From Nocardia aurantiaca (GTDB taxonomy: Bacteria; Actinomycetota; Actinomycetes; Mycobacteriales; Mycobacteriaceae): DNA of 64,000 bases. The translations under genes and the position numbers were made by a program. This document shows, in pieces, positions 1 to 11,500 of this stretch. How positions within the stretch are numbered: position 1 is the first letter of the stretch; each line of letters begins with the position of its first letter. The stretch is from positions 372,001 to 436,000 of the forward strand of contig NZ_WMBB01000006.1 in assembly GCF_009708175.1 (NCBI RefSeq), written 5' to 3'. The notes under the pieces are model-generated. The model saw only the letters and a program-made list of their open reading frames with translations, searched no databases and was not told where the DNA came from.

Positions 1-12
1 GGGATATGCACC

Positions 13-249
13 ATGAATATCACTGGACAACAGGTGATCACGGATCATCCGTCAGTTCACAGGCGAGCCCTCATCACCTGGATTGCCGTCTTCCCGACCA
101 TCACGATCACGCTGGTGTTGATCGGCCCCATGACAGCACGCACACCACTTCCCTTCCGCACACTGATCCTCACCATCATCGTCGTCTATCTGCTGGTACC
201 TGCCTTGACCGAAACCATCCGCCGACTGAGCGCCCGGATGCACAGTTGA
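13..249 (+). CDS. Small two-helix membrane protein
   Basis: A 78-residue protein with two hydrophobic stretches, roughly residues 20-42 and 49-66, separated by a short loop. It resembles the short membrane proteins or membrane tails found with antibiotic biosynthesis monooxygenase genes in actinobacteria, but I see no catalytic motif and assign no function. The ATG lies close to the window edge, so the promoter and any upstream partner are not visible. Its TGA overlaps the TTG start proposed for the thioesterase, which suggests the two are translated together. The long overlapping frame in this stretch is the upstream extension of the thioesterase frame and looks non-coding here. Confidence 0.6.
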   Translation: MNITGQQVITDHPSVHRRALITWIAVFPTITITLVLIGPMTARTPLPFRTLILTIIVVYLLVPALTETIRRLSARMHS

Positions 250-761
250 CATCCGACGGCATCCAATTACGACCATCCGGTACAGGTGGTGGCGGTCTGC
301 GGACCCTCGAATGCGATGTCGACGCAACATGGATCGATATCAACGATCACATGAACGCCCAGTACTACGGGATCGTGATCTATCGCGCGCACGCCGCATT
401 CACCGACGTTCTGGGTCTCGGTGACGAGTACGTCCGCAAGACGAGGTTCGGCAAGGTTGTCGTGCAGACTGCGATGACCTATGAACGAGAGGTACGGCGC
501 GGGGCGCGATTGGCAGTCGATTCCTGGCTGTTGGGTGTGGATGCCAAACGTCTGCACTTCTTCCATGAAGTACGCAATCTCGGCGGCCAGACCCGGGTAG
601 CCGTAGGCGAGCAGTTGGACCTGCATGTCGACCTCGAGACGAGAAGGACTACCCCGATGCCCGCCGACCTCTTCACCCGGCTGCAGCGTTTCGCTGCCGG
701 CCAGTGTGCAGCAGGCCGACCCGAAGGCGTGGGGCGCACGATCATTGTTCCGCGGACATGA
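246..761 (+). CDS. Hotdog-fold acyl-CoA thioesterase
   Basis: A 171-residue protein of the 4-hydroxybenzoyl-CoA thioesterase-like hotdog family, which hydrolyses acyl-CoA or acyl-carrier thioesters. The N-terminal motif DINDHMNAQYYG fits the family signature in which Asp and His/Asn line the active site. The helix-containing segment FTDVLGLGDEYV and the strands with KVVVQTAMTYEREV fit the rest of the fold. The start is placed at TTG 246, whose codon overlaps the TGA of the preceding gene, because the frame upstream of it shares DNA with that gene. It faces away from the NRPS operon. It could serve as a discrete editing or release thioesterase for that operon, whose NRPSs carry no TE domain, or it could be unrelated lipid metabolism. 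Confidence 0.72.
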   Translation: MTSDGIQLRPSGTGGGGLRTLECDVDATWIDINDHMNAQYYGIVIYRAHAAFTDVLGLGDEYVRKTRFGKVVVQTAMTYEREVRRGARLAVDSWLLGVDAKRLHFFHEVRNLGGQTRVAVGEQLDLHVDLETRRTTPMPADLFTRLQRFAAGQCAAGRPEGVGRTIIVPRT

Positions 762-799
762 CCAGCGGAGCCGATGACGACGAAGACGGTGAAGTGATC

Positions 800-1070
800 A
801 TGGATGAGCCGGTCCTCCGGTGCGCTGTTTGCCCGGCTCTTTCGACCCGATGACCAACGGCAACCTGGATACCATCGGACGCGCCGCGACGCGGTTCGCT
901 GAGGTGATCGTGGCGGGGAGGGGCACGTCAGATGTCAGATGCCGATGAGTCACCGACCGGGTTCTTCGAACCTCTCGGCGATGGGTTCGTTGCACTCGAA
1001 GCGGCACGAGGCCCATGGAGACCCGATTCGATCGGATCGCGGCGACTTCTGCCGAGCCGCTGGCGCGGTG
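800..1070 (+). pseudogene. coaD: Decayed coaD (phosphopantetheine adenylyltransferase) remnant
   Basis: From ATG 800, after a GGTGAAG ribosome site, one frame reads [13 protein letters not shown]. One missing base near 836 then shifts the reading to [17 protein letters not shown] and [10 protein letters not shown] before a stop at 946-948. Together this is the N-terminal nucleotide-binding signature of CoaD (CPGSFDPxTxGHxD), which adds AMP to 4'-phosphopantetheine in CoA synthesis. The second His of the usual GH pair reads N here. At 1044 another frame reads DFCRAAGA, which matches the CoaD VDF-RxxG segment at nearly the expected distance (203 bases here, about 195 expected). The C-terminal half is missing because the NRPS gene begins at once on the other strand. 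It is therefore a frameshifted, truncated remnant. Confidence 0.68.
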
Positions 1071-1071
1071 C

Positions 1072-4000
1072 CTACCGGTTCGGCACGCACAACATCTCCA
1101 ACGCGGTGGTCATGGCGGTGACGATGGATTCGATGGTGGGGTGGTTGAAAAGTTCGGCGGCGTAGACCATTTCGCCGTGGATTCCGGCGGGGTCGCCGTC
1201 CGGGGTGTACTCCTCGCGCAGGTTGAGTAGGAGTTCCCAGGGGGTGTGGCGGACCGGGACCGGGCGGTGTCGGATCGTCAGTTCGGCTCCGGCTGTGGCG
1301 ATTTCGACGCCACGGAGGTAGGTGACCATGACTTGGAAGAGTGGGTGGTGGGTTCGGGAGCGGGGTGGGTTGAGGAGTTCGACGAGGTTGTCGAAGGGGA
1401 ACTCCTTGTTGTCGTAGGCGGCGAGGACGCGTTCGCGGACCTGTTGGATGAGGTCGGAGTGGGGTGGGTCGGCGGAGAGGTCGACGCGGACTATCGCGGT
1501 GTCGACGACGCAGCCGACCAGGTCCTGTAGACCCTCCGCGTCGCGGGCGCTCAGGGCGACGCCGATGGGCAGGTCGGGGCCCGCGCCGTGCTCGTGCAGG
1601 GCGAGGGCCAGGGCGGTGTGGACGAGCATGTAGATGCTGGCGCGGTGGGTGCGGGCGGTGTGGGCGAGGGCGCGGTGGGTGGCGGCGTCGAGGTGGACGG
1701 GGACGGCTGCCGCGGTGTTCTCGCGACGTTCGGCGCGTGGACGATCGGTGGGTAGCACCGGATGGGGCGACAGACCGTCGAGCGCGGTGCGCCAGTAGCG
1801 CGCCTGCCGGGTCAGCAGGCCGCCGTGCGCGCCGCCGGACTCCAGCGATTGCCTCAGCCACAGCGTGTAGTCCGCGTACTGTGTTGCCGGAATAGGCCAT
1901 TGGGGTGCTTGCCCGGTGGCACGCGCACGGTAGGCGGTGAGCAGGTCCCGCTGGAGTACGGCCAGGGATTCCCCGTCGCCGGCGACATGGTGGAGTACGC
2001 CGAGCAGGACGTGGTGCTCGGGGCTCGAGCGGTAGAGGCGAATGCGCAGAGGTGGTTCGGTGGTGAGGTCGAAGCCGCGTAGCAGCTCGGAATCGATTGC
2101 CCTGTCCACGCTTTCGCCGCCAGAGATATCTACTATGCGGAAGTCCGGCTGTGCGGACTCCATGGGCAGGATGCGCTGGATGGGACCGTCCAGGGCGTAC
2201 GGCAGAACGGTTCGCAGGATTTCGTGCCGTTCGACCAGATCGTTCACGGCCGCTTCCACCGCCGTCATGTCGAGCGCACCGTGCAGTTCGAGTCCGGTGG
2301 CGATCAGATAGTCGGGGCGGTTGCCGCTGAGATAGTTCACGGTCCACAGCCTGTGCTGTGCGGGCGTGAGCGGGATCGGGTCAGTTCGGCGCACGGCCGC
2401 AATGCTGTGCGGGACATGTCCGGGTTCGCGCCGATCGAGGGTCTGCTCGAGGGCGGCGATGGTCGGCGATTCGAACAGATCACGCAGTGAAACCGTGACT
2501 CCGAGTGCGGACCGCAAGCCCGCGACGACGCGGATCGCGGACAGCGAGTTGCCGCCGAGTGCGAAGAAGTCATCGGTGACACCGACTTCCACCACACCCA
2601 GCGCCTGCGCGAACGTCGTCGCGATGACCTGCTGCCGTTGCGTGCGAACAGGAACGCGATCACCGGCTACGGGCATGGGCAGCGCGCCGACATCGAGCTT
2701 GCCGATGGGAGTCAGAGGCAATTCGTCCATGGCCACGATGGCCGAGGGCACCAGGTACGAGGGCAGGGTCGCTGCCAGCCGGGTCCGCAGCGCGGCGGTA
2801 TCGACCGCGCTGTCCCCGACGACGTGAGCGATGAGCGACTGCCCGCTCGCGGCCCGGCGCGCCGTGACGATCGCCGCGGTGATGCCGGGTTCGCGGAGGA
2901 TGGCCGCCTCGACCTCTCCGGGTTCGACGCGAAAACCGTTGATCTTCAACTGTCGATCGGCACGGCCGAGGAAATGCAATAGGCCGTCGGCGTCCCAGCT
3001 CCCGAGATCACCGGTGCGGTACATGCGCGCACCGGCCGGGTCGAACGGGTCGGCGACGAAGCGATCCGCGGTGCGGACCGGATCCCGGTGGTAGCCGTTG
3101 GCCAGTCCCGCGCCGGACAGGTAGATCTCGCCGGTGACCCCGGCGGGTACCGGTCGCAGCGCCGAGTCCAGGACCACGACCCGGGTGTTGTCGGCCGGGC
3201 GTCCGACCGGGACCGGCATGTCCGGCGACATGTAGTCCGGGATCGCGAGGCCGAGCGCGAAGCTGGTCGCCTCGACCGGCCCGTACAGATTCGTCACCAC
3301 CGGCGGGTGCTCGCCCCGCCGCACCGCCGCGGCGGCATGCGGCGGCAGCACATCCCCGGCGGACGCGATCATCCGCAGTTCGGCGAGCTCATTCGGAATC
3401 TGCTCGGCCAGTATGTGAAACAGGCCCGGCGGCAGCATGATCGAGGTGACCAGGCCGGCTCGCAGTACCTCGGTGTAGTCGTGCGCGTCGAGGACGCCGG
3501 ATCGCGCGAGCACCACGGTGCGGCCGTTGAGCAGCGGCAGCCACAGCTCCCACACCACCATGTCCCAGGTGTACGGCAGATGCATCAGCATCCGCTGGTG
3601 CCCGTCGTTCTGGGCGATCCGATCGCGGGCGCGCGCGACGATATTGCGGTGGGTGACCTCGACGCCCTTGGATGCCCCGGTCGATCCGGAGGTGAACATG
3701 AGCGTGGCCACGGCATCGGGAAGAACGGCGACACCGAGATCACCGTCATCGAACTCCGTTGCCGCACCGTCGAGTTCACGTATCACCAGTTCGGCGCCGG
3801 TGAACGCCAGCAGCCGTCGCACGTGCGCGGGCGGGTAGCGGTCGCTCAGCGGCACGCACACCGCGCCCAGCTTGGCGATGGCGAGAAAAACGACCACGAG
3901 ATCGATCGAGCGCGGCAACGCGATACCGATCGGCACGCCCGGTCCCGCGCCCCGGGTGCGCAGCCAGCGGGCGACCTGATTGGCCCGGGCGTTCAACTCG

Positions 4001-7000
4001 GCGTAGGTGAGCTCCGCACCGTCGCACCACAGTGCGACATCGTGTGCGTGCACTCGTGCGGTCGACTCGAAACACTGTGCGAGCCCGCCATTGTCGATAT
4101 CGGCCGCCGCGCCGCGTCCGGCGGCGAGCAGTTCGGCTCGGCGCGCGGGCGGCAGCAGGTCGAGTCGCCCCACCGGGGACTGCCGCGGTGCGGTGAGCGC
4201 CGCCGCGGCGACCAGGATGCGCGACCACACCTCGTCGACATCGGTGAGGGCATCGACCTGTTCGAGCCGCACCGCGATTCGGAAGGTCAGCGTGCCCGCT
4301 GCGGGCTCCACGATGACGGTCAGCGGGAAATGGGTTCCGCCGAGGACATTCACCGACGTCACCCGGAACTCCGCGTCCGGGTCGTCGAGCAGAGCGGTAT
4401 CGAGGGGGAAGTTCTCGAAGACGAGCGAGGTGTCGAACAGGTCGGTCACGCTCGCCGCCGCCAGGATGTCGGGCAGCCCGAGGTGGTCGTACTCCATCAA
4501 CGCCACGCGTTCCCGCTGAATCCGGACCGCGAGCTCGAGTGGCGTCTCCGATGCGCGCGAGCGCACCCGCAGCGGCACGGTATTCATGAGCAGCCCGACG
4601 GCGCCGTCCAGATCGCCGCCATCGCGGCCGGAGACGGTGATGCCGAAAACGACGTCATCGCTTCCGGTCAGATTCGACATCACCAGCGCCCACAGCGCCT
4701 GGATCATCGAGTTGAGCGTCAGCCCGTGCGCCGCGGCCTGGTCACGCAGCGCGGTGACCGTGGCGGTGGGCAGGATGAAGGTGTGCTCGTCGGGCCGCCG
4801 CCACCGCCGCAGGTCGGCGCGCGCGACCTTGCACGGTTCGGCCCCGGCGAGGGCCTCCGCCCAGGCCCGGCGCGCACCCTCGCGGTCCTGCGCCGCGGAC
4901 CATTCCAGGAATGCGGTGAACGGTGTCGCGGCGGGCAATTCGAGGCCGCGGTAGCCCAGCAGCAGTTCACGGAGCAGGATGCCCAGTGACCAGCCATCGA
5001 GCAGCGCATGGTGGTGCGTCACCAGCAGGGTGGCGGAGTGCGGTTCGGTACGAACGAGAGTGACTGTGACCAGCGGACCCGCCAGCGGTTCCATGTGGGC
5101 GTCCTCGGCGCGCACCCGCTCCACCGCGTCGTCCCGCTCGCCGGAAGGCAGATCGACGAGATCCACTACCCGCCAGGGCAACTCGACGTCAGCGCGAATC
5201 TCGTATTCCGGTGTGTCGCCATCCACGACGAACCGGCCCAGCAGGTGCGGATGTCGGTCGAGCACCGCGCGCAGGGCAGCGCTCAGCCGCTCCGCGTCGA
5301 TGGGTCCGTCCACCCGCAGCGCAACCTGTACGAGATAGGGGTCCTCGCCTTCCCCGCCCTGGTACAGCGAATGGAACAACAGCCCCGACTGCAATGGCGT
5401 CGCGGGCAGGAAGGTACGGCCGTCGCGCATGGCGAGCGGGCTCACCGCCGCTCGGGCGGGCACCGGCGCAGGCGTCCCGACCGTGCGCGCCAGGGCACGA
5501 ATATTCTGCTGTTCGAATACATCCCGCGGTGTGATGGCGAGACCGGCGGCACGGGCCCGGTCCGACAGCCGGATGGCGAGGATGCTATCTCCACCGACGG
5601 CGAAGAAGCCGTCATCGACACTGAAACCCTGGTGCCCGAGCACTTCGGCGAACACGGCGTGCAGCCGTACCTCGGCATCGCCATGCGGCGAGATACCGGC
5701 GGCGGACGCCGTGCCATCGATGGCGAGCGCGCGCAGGGCGCGTTCGTCGATCTTGCCGTTGGGGGTCGTCGGGATGGCGTCGACCGCCACGATGCTGGAC
5801 GGAACGGCATGTGCGGGAAGCCGTTCGGCGATCGCGGTGCGCACCGCGCCGAGGTCGATAGCCGTGCCGGCGGCATAGGCGACCAGCCGCCGGTCACCCG
5901 GCCGGTGTTCCACGGTCAGCACCACCGCCGCTCGCACCGCCGGGAGGGCGCACAGGGCGGCTTCGATCTCGCCCGGTTCGATGCGGAAGCCACGGATCTT
6001 CACCTGTCGGTCGGCCCGCCCGAGGTATTCGAGTGTCCCGCCCTCGGTCCACCGCGCCACATCACCGCTGCGATACATGACGGTGCCGGGCCCGCCGAAG
6101 GGATCGGCGGTGAAGCGCGAGGCAGTGCGGCCCGGCTGGCGCAGATATCCCGCGGCGACTCCGGGACCGGCGACGTAGAGCTCACCCGGCATCCCGGGCG
6201 CGACGGGTCGCAGCGCGGCGTCGAGGATATACACGGCCGAATCCGGTATAGCCGTGCCGATTTCGCCCGTCGACGCGACCCCCGTCAGCGGCGTTCCGGT
6301 GGTGAACACCGTTGCCTCGGTAATGCCGTACATGTTGACCAGGCGTGGCGCTTGTGGATCGTGCCGCGCCCACCACTCGGCCAGCCGCCACGGCTCCACC
6401 GGCTCACCGCCGAACAGCACGTAACGCAGTGCGAGCCGGTCACTTCCGGCCGGTCGGCTCGCCTCGGCGTCGACCAGCATTCCGAAGGCTGACGGCGTCT
6501 GGTTGAGCACCGTAACCCGTTGCGCCACCAGCAGTTCGAGAAATTCACGCGGCGACCGTGCCGTCTCGGCGTCGACGATGACGAGCCTGCCGCCATGGCC
6601 CAGAGCTCCCCAGATCTCCCACACCGAGAAGTCGAATGCCGTGGAGTGGAACAGGGTCCAGACATCATCGGCCCCGAACTCGAACCACTGCCGGGTCGCT
6701 GTGAGCAGCCGGACCACATTGGCGTGTGTGACCATCACGCCCTTCGGGCGGCCGGTCGTCCCGGAGGTGTGAATCACATAGGCGGGGAACTGCGGCGAGC
6801 GCAGGACAGCGGGCTCGCTCGGAACGACCTGCGGCGGGTCGCCGATGCGCAGCACGGGCGTAGCCGAGATCCCCTCCGGGAGACCGACTCCCGCACCCGT
6901 GAGTACGAGCGCCGGTGCGGCATCCTCGAGGATCGCACGCAGCCGCGGCCGCGGATAGCTCGGATCGAGCGGAACATAGGCCGCACCCGCGCGCAGCACC

Positions 7001-8547
7001 GCGATAATGGCCACGACGAGATCCATGGAGCGCGGTAGCGCCAGGCCGACGAATTCCCCGGGGCCGACGCCGTATCCGGCGATGATCCGGGCCAGTACGC
7101 GAGCCCGCTCGTCGAGTTCGGCATAGGTGAGCTGCTCGTCGCCATGCACCACGGCGATGGCCCCACCGTTCGCGGTCACCACGCGGTCGAATCGATCGAC
7201 GAGCGTTCCGGCCACCTCGGCGGTGGCCGATGGCCCGGCCGGATCCGGTGTGGGCCGCAGCATGCCGAGCGGGAGTTCCTGCGGGGCCGCGGCCAGGGCG
7301 GCGATGGTCTCGGTGAGCCGGTGATGGTGCGCGGCGAGGTCGCGCTCGGAGTACCGCAGCGTGGTCGATTCCAGCACCACCGACAGCGCCGGATCGCCAT
7401 TGTCGTAGATGCTGATGTTCAGGTTGTCGGAGCGCCCGGCCGCCAAATGACGCAGAGAGGCGGAGGCGGATCCGAAGCGCAGATCCTTCTGCATGGGCAT
7501 GACATTGACGGTGGGCCCGAGAATGCCGCCTTGGAGCCCGCTCCCGCCCAGGTCGGCGAGCATCTCGCCGTACTGGAAACGCTGGTGGCGCAGGATGATC
7601 AGAGATTCGGCGCGCACGGCGGCGAGTAGGTCGCCGACAGTGGCGGCCGGGTCGACCGTGATCCGCAGTGGCAGGATGTTCGCCGTCATGCCGAGCGCGT
7701 GCCGAGAACGCTTGGCGGGCACGGCCAGACCGAGAGTGACCGTGCGCGTGCCCGAATCCGCGTGCAGCAGCAACGCGATGGCGGCGAGCGTCCACACCGG
7801 CCACGGGGTCCCGGTGGCGTCCGCCCGGGCGCGCAGTGTCTTCCACTCGGCCTCGCAGAGCACTCCGGCCTGCCGGAGAAACCGATTGCCGGCCGCGGCC
7901 GCCGGCGCGGCGGCGAATTGCGGTGGCTCGTACGGCCCGCCGATCGCGAGACGCCGCGCCCAGAACTCACGGTCGGCCGCGAACCGCGTGGACGTCCGGA
8001 ACTGCTCGTCCTCGGCGACCAGGTCCGCCAGCCGGTCGAATACCGATTCCTCGACCGGACGCCCGTCGAGCAGCGCGGTGTAGGTCTCGGCGACGCGCCG
8101 GATCAGGGCTGCCGAAGACGCCCCGTCGAGCACCACGTGATGCGAGCGAATGAACCACAGTGTGCCCGCATCGCCGACATCGAGCAGATGGTGTTCGAAC
8201 AGCGGCGCGCGCCCCAGGTCGAACGGCCGTGCAAGGGCAGCCTCCATGAACCGCACCGCCTCTCCGTGCGCGTCCGCGGCGGCGCGGAAGCTGTTGCGGT
8301 GCAACGGCCAGTCCGACACCTCTTCCACCACCTGCACGACCGATCCGTCGGCCTCGGCGTCGAAGCGCACACGCAGTGACTCCGCCCTGGCGACGACGAG
8401 GCGCAGTGCCCGCTCGAACACCTCCTCGTCGAGCACGCCGTGAATCTGCACGTAACCGCCGACGAGCAGACGCTGCCCGGTGTCGTCGAGTTGCTGTGCG
8501 ACCCAGACATGTTGCTGCGCGCGTGTCAGCGGTAGGCGCCGGGTCAT
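1072..8547 (-). CDS. Nonribosomal peptide synthetase, C-A-T-C-A-T-C
   Basis: A 2491-residue NRPS. In order: C (HHVVLDG, about residue 137), A ([10 protein letters not shown] about 594), T (GGDSI about 986), C (HHHALLDG about 1177), A (TSGSTG about 1619), T (LGGNSL about 1997), and a final C (HHVAGDG about 2187) running to the stop. There is no carrier or thioesterase domain after the last C. By eye the first A domain has pocket residues D-F-W-N-L-G-M-V-F-K, close to threonine codes. The second reads D-M-W-M-A-A-L-S-F-K, which I cannot assign. The start is ATG 8547, overlapping the previous NRPS stop as ATGA; the longer open frame upstream is a shadow. The 3' end abuts the coaD remnant, so loss of a downstream module is possible. 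Confidence 0.93.
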   Translation of the reverse strand: MTRRLPLTRAQQHVWVAQQLDDTGQRLLVGGYVQIHGVLDEEVFERALRLVVARAESLRVRFDAEADGSVVQVVEEVSDWPLHRNSFRAAADAHGEAVRFMEAALARPFDLGRAPLFEHHLLDVGDAGTLWFIRSHHVVLDGASSAALIRRVAETYTALLDGRPVEESVFDRLADLVAEDEQFRTSTRFAADREFWARRLAIGGPYEPPQFAAAPAAAAGNRFLRQAGVLCEAEWKTLRARADATGTPWPVWTLAAIALLLHADSGTRTVTLGLAVPAKRSRHALGMTANILPLRITVDPAATVGDLLAAVRAESLIILRHQRFQYGEMLADLGGSGLQGGILGPTVNVMPMQKDLRFGSASASLRHLAAGRSDNLNISIYDNGDPALSVVLESTTLRYSERDLAAHHHRLTETIAALAAAPQELPLGMLRPTPDPAGPSATAEVAGTLVDRFDRVVTANGGAIAVVHGDEQLTYAELDERARVLARIIAGYGVGPGEFVGLALPRSMDLVVAIIAVLRAGAAYVPLDPSYPRPRLRAILEDAAPALVLTGAGVGLPEGISATPVLRIGDPPQVVPSEPAVLRSPQFPAYVIHTSGTTGRPKGVMVTHANVVRLLTATRQWFEFGADDVWTLFHSTAFDFSVWEIWGALGHGGRLVIVDAETARSPREFLELLVAQRVTVLNQTPSAFGMLVDAEASRPAGSDRLALRYVLFGGEPVEPWRLAEWWARHDPQAPRLVNMYGITEATVFTTGTPLTGVASTGEIGTAIPDSAVYILDAALRPVAPGMPGELYVAGPGVAAGYLRQPGRTASRFTADPFGGPGTVMYRSGDVARWTEGGTLEYLGRADRQVKIRGFRIEPGEIEAALCALPAVRAAVVLTVEHRPGDRRLVAYAAGTAIDLGAVRTAIAERLPAHAVPSSIVAVDAIPTTPNGKIDERALRALAIDGTASAAGISPHGDAEVRLHAVFAEVLGHQGFSVDDGFFAVGGDSILAIRLSDRARAAGLAITPRDVFEQQNIRALARTVGTPAPVPARAAVSPLAMRDGRTFLPATPLQSGLLFHSLYQGGEGEDPYLVQVALRVDGPIDAERLSAALRAVLDRHPHLLGRFVVDGDTPEYEIRADVELPWRVVDLVDLPSGERDDAVERVRAEDAHMEPLAGPLVTVTLVRTEPHSATLLVTHHHALLDGWSLGILLRELLLGYRGLELPAATPFTAFLEWSAAQDREGARRAWAEALAGAEPCKVARADLRRWRRPDEHTFILPTATVTALRDQAAAHGLTLNSMIQALWALVMSNLTGSDDVVFGITVSGRDGGDLDGAVGLLMNTVPLRVRSRASETPLELAVRIQRERVALMEYDHLGLPDILAAASVTDLFDTSLVFENFPLDTALLDDPDAEFRVTSVNVLGGTHFPLTVIVEPAAGTLTFRIAVRLEQVDALTDVDEVWSRILVAAAALTAPRQSPVGRLDLLPPARRAELLAAGRGAAADIDNGGLAQCFESTARVHAHDVALWCDGAELTYAELNARANQVARWLRTRGAGPGVPIGIALPRSIDLVVVFLAIAKLGAVCVPLSDRYPPAHVRRLLAFTGAELVIRELDGAATEFDDGDLGVAVLPDAVATLMFTSGSTGASKGVEVTHRNIVARARDRIAQNDGHQRMLMHLPYTWDMVVWELWLPLLNGRTVVLARSGVLDAHDYTEVLRAGLVTSIMLPPGLFHILAEQIPNELAELRMIASAGDVLPPHAAAAVRRGEHPPVVTNLYGPVEATSFALGLAIPDYMSPDMPVPVGRPADNTRVVVLDSALRPVPAGVTGEIYLSGAGLANGYHRDPVRTADRFVADPFDPAGARMYRTGDLGSWDADGLLHFLGRADRQLKINGFRVEPGEVEAAILREPGITAAIVTARRAASGQSLIAHVVGDSAVDTAALRTRLAATLPSYLVPSAIVAMDELPLTPIGKLDVGALPMPVAGDRVPVRTQRQQVIATTFAQALGVVEVGVTDDFFALGGNSLSAIRVVAGLRSALGVTVSLRDLFESPTIAALEQTLDRREPGHVPHSIAAVRRTDPIPLTPAQHRLWTVNYLSGNRPDYLIATGLELHGALDMTAVEAAVNDLVERHEILRTVLPYALDGPIQRILPMESAQPDFRIVDISGGESVDRAIDSELLRGFDLTTEPPLRIRLYRSSPEHHVLLGVLHHVAGDGESLAVLQRDLLTAYRARATGQAPQWPIPATQYADYTLWLRQSLESGGAHGGLLTRQARYWRTALDGLSPHPVLPTDRPRAERRENTAAAVPVHLDAATHRALAHTARTHRASIYMLVHTALALALHEHGAGPDLPIGVALSARDAEGLQDLVGCVVDTAIVRVDLSADPPHSDLIQQVRERVLAAYDNKEFPFDNLVELLNPPRSRTHHPLFQVMVTYLRGVEIATAGAELTIRHRPVPVRHTPWELLLNLREEYTPDGDPAGIHGEMVYAAELFNHPTIESIVTAMTTALEMLCVPNR

Positions 8548-11500
8548 GCTAGCTCCTCGATGGTCGCGTGGGGACGGCGGGCGATGGCGGTCAGCAGCCC
8601 CCGCATCACGGCTCCGATCTCGGCCACCTGTGTTCCGTCGAAAGCGGCTCGGAGATAACCGATTCGGACGCTCAGCGCATGTCCCGGATCGACGGTGACC
8701 GACAGCGGATAGTGTGTGGCGTCGGTGAGTTCGAGGCGCGCGTCGGTCACGCCGTCCAGGGCGGCGACCGCGGCGGTGAGTTGCTCGGCGTCCACCGGAT
8801 AGGACTCGAAGGCCAGCACCGTATCGAACAGCAGATCGCGCAGGCCGGCGGCGGTGTGGATCTCGGTCAGCCCGAGTTGGTGGTGTTCGATCATCTCGGC
8901 CTGTTCGGTCTGCACCGCGCGCAGCAGATCCGCCACGGGCATACCCGGTCCGAATCGCACACGCACCGGCACGGTGTTGATGCACAGTCCGACAATGGAT
9001 TCCACGCCGGGCAGCGCGGCCGGGCGACCGGAGACGGTCGCCCCGAAGACCACGTCACCGCATCCGAGCCGACGCCCCAGCAGGATCGCCCACGCCACCT
9101 GCACCACAGTGTTGACGGTGACGCCGAGTTCGGCGGCGGTCGCGCCGAGCGCGCCGGTGGTCTCCGCATCGAGGGACCAGCGGTATTCCCCTGTCGTCAC
9201 CGCACTTTCGCGGGTGCGAGCGGCCGGGGCGACCAGGGTCCGCGCGGTCACGCCGTCCAGGGCTCGCCGCCAGGCCCGGGCGGATGCGGCCGCGTCCCGG
9301 TCGTGGTTCCAGGCGAGGTAGTCGCGGAAGGATCCACCCGGCGCGGGCAGCGACGCACCGGCGTAGAGCGCCAGCAGATCGCGGAGCACCAGCGGCACCG
9401 ACCAGCCATCGAACAGTATGTGATGGTAGGTCACGATCAGCACCGGCTCCGCCTGCGCGACACGCGCGAGCGTGAAGCGCAGCAGCGGCGGACGGGCCGG
9501 ATCGAATCGCCGTGCGCGCTCCTGGGCGGCCAGTTCCACGAGATCGGCCGCCGTGGCCAGATCTACTTCGCGCCAAGGCAGTTCGACGGTGTCGGGCACC
9601 ACTTGGACGGGCTTGCCCGAACCGTCGAAGACGAAGGCCGCGCGCAGGTTCGCGTAGCGCCGCAGGATGTCCTGCCCGGCCTGTCGCAGGCGACCGCGGT
9701 CGATCGCCCCACCGGGCCGTATCACCGTCTGCACGTTGTAGACATCAGCGACATCGGCGGCGGACGGCGTGGCTATGACGGCATGGAAGAACAGCCCCGA
9801 CTGTAAAGGGGCGAGCGGCCACACGTCGGTGAGGCGGCCGTAGTCCCGCTCCCAGCCGGCGATGTCATCGCGGCTCACCCGCACCAGCGGGAAATCCGAC
9901 GGCGTGTGCCCGCCCGCGCGTTCATCCCGGGCGTGCGCGGCGATGGCTCCGAGCGCGGTCACCCACAGCCGCGCCAGCTCCGAGACCGCCGCCTCGTCGA
10001 GAAGCGTGGTGGGATAGGTGAATCCGGCGCGCAGCCGGCTGCCCGTCACGATCGCGTTCACGTCGATGGCGGCAGCCGCGGGCAGGTCCGGATCCGGGTC
10101 GGCATCCGGTGTCGCGAGCACTCCCGCACCGCGGTCGTCGACGCGGCCCAGGTAGTTGAAGCCGACCTGCCCGGGCATCGTTGCCGGGAGGTGTTGAGCG
10201 GCATCGGGATTCAGGTAGCGCAGCAATCCGTACCCGATTCCGTGATCGGGAATGGCACGCAGCTGTTCCTTGATCGTCTTGAGCAGGGCACCGGTCGCCT
10301 CGGTCCCGGCCAACGCCGCCTCGATATCGATATCGGCGAGATCGAGCCGGACCGGGTACAGCGAGGTGAACCATCCCACGGTGCGCGACAGGTCCGCGCC
10401 CGGCGCGAGCTGTTCCTCACGCCCGTGGCCTTCCAGCCGCAGCAGCGAGACCGGAGCGTCCGTGCCCCGCCGGGCACGCCAGACCGCGAGCGCGAGGGCC
10501 AGCGCGGCGATCAGGACCTCGTCGACACCCGCATGGAATCGTGCGGGAACGGTCCGCATGAGCGCCTCGGTAACCGTGTCGTCCACGGCGACGTCGACCG
10601 TCGCGAGCCGGGCGGCGATATCGACGGCGGGATCCAGCGGCCGAGCGCCCAGCAGGGGATCCGGTGTCACACAGATTCGCCGCCAGAGATCGAGTTCGGC
10701 GACCCGATCCGGTGCGTGCGCCGCATCGACCAGACCGTGCGCCCAGCGGCGCATGGAGGTTCCGACCGGATCGAGCCGCGGCGCGCCGCCACTCGCCGCA
10801 CTCGCGAGGGCCGCGAACAGGTCGGGCAGGAGGATGCGCCAGGAGACGCCGTCCACGGCGAGATGATGGACGGAAATGATCAATCGGCCCGGCGCACTCC
10901 CCCGCTCGGCATCGATCCGGACGAACTGCGCCATCACCCCGGCGGCCGGATCGAGGCGATCCAGCGCGGCGTCGAGCTCCGCGGCTACGAGCTCTCGCAG
11001 GATATCGCCGTCCGCGGCATCCTCGAAGGTGGCGCGGTGCACCAGCTTCGATGCGTCCAGCGCGTCCGTCGGCATGGTCTCGAACCGCCATTCGCCGGAG
11101 TCGTCGCGGAACAACCTGCTGCGCAACATGTCGTGCCGGTCGATCAGCGCCGTGACGGCCTGGATCAAGGCGTCGTGCCCGGTCCGAGTGGGCAGTTCGA
11201 CGGTGAGGGTCTGATGGACCCGGCGGAAACCGCCGCCACGTTCGGTCAGCCACCGGACCACGGGCGTCAGCGGCATATCGCCGATACCGCCGCCGGGCAA
11301 TTCCGGCAGCAGGCGAGGCGCGTCGGCATCCGCCTCCGGTGTCCTCGCGATCGCGGCGATCCCGGCCACTGTCCGGTGCTCGAATACCTCACGCGGCGTG
11401 AAGTGCAGGCCGCGAGCCCGCGCCCGGGAGGCCAGCTGAATGGAGATGATGCTGTCCCCACCGAGCGTGAAGAACGAGTCGTCGACACCCGGCCGGTCGA

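Noticed and set aside
950..2347. A 465-codon minus-strand frame over the end of the second NRPS
   Set aside because: It is Arg/Pro-rich and out of phase with the C domain motifs; it is a shadow frame.
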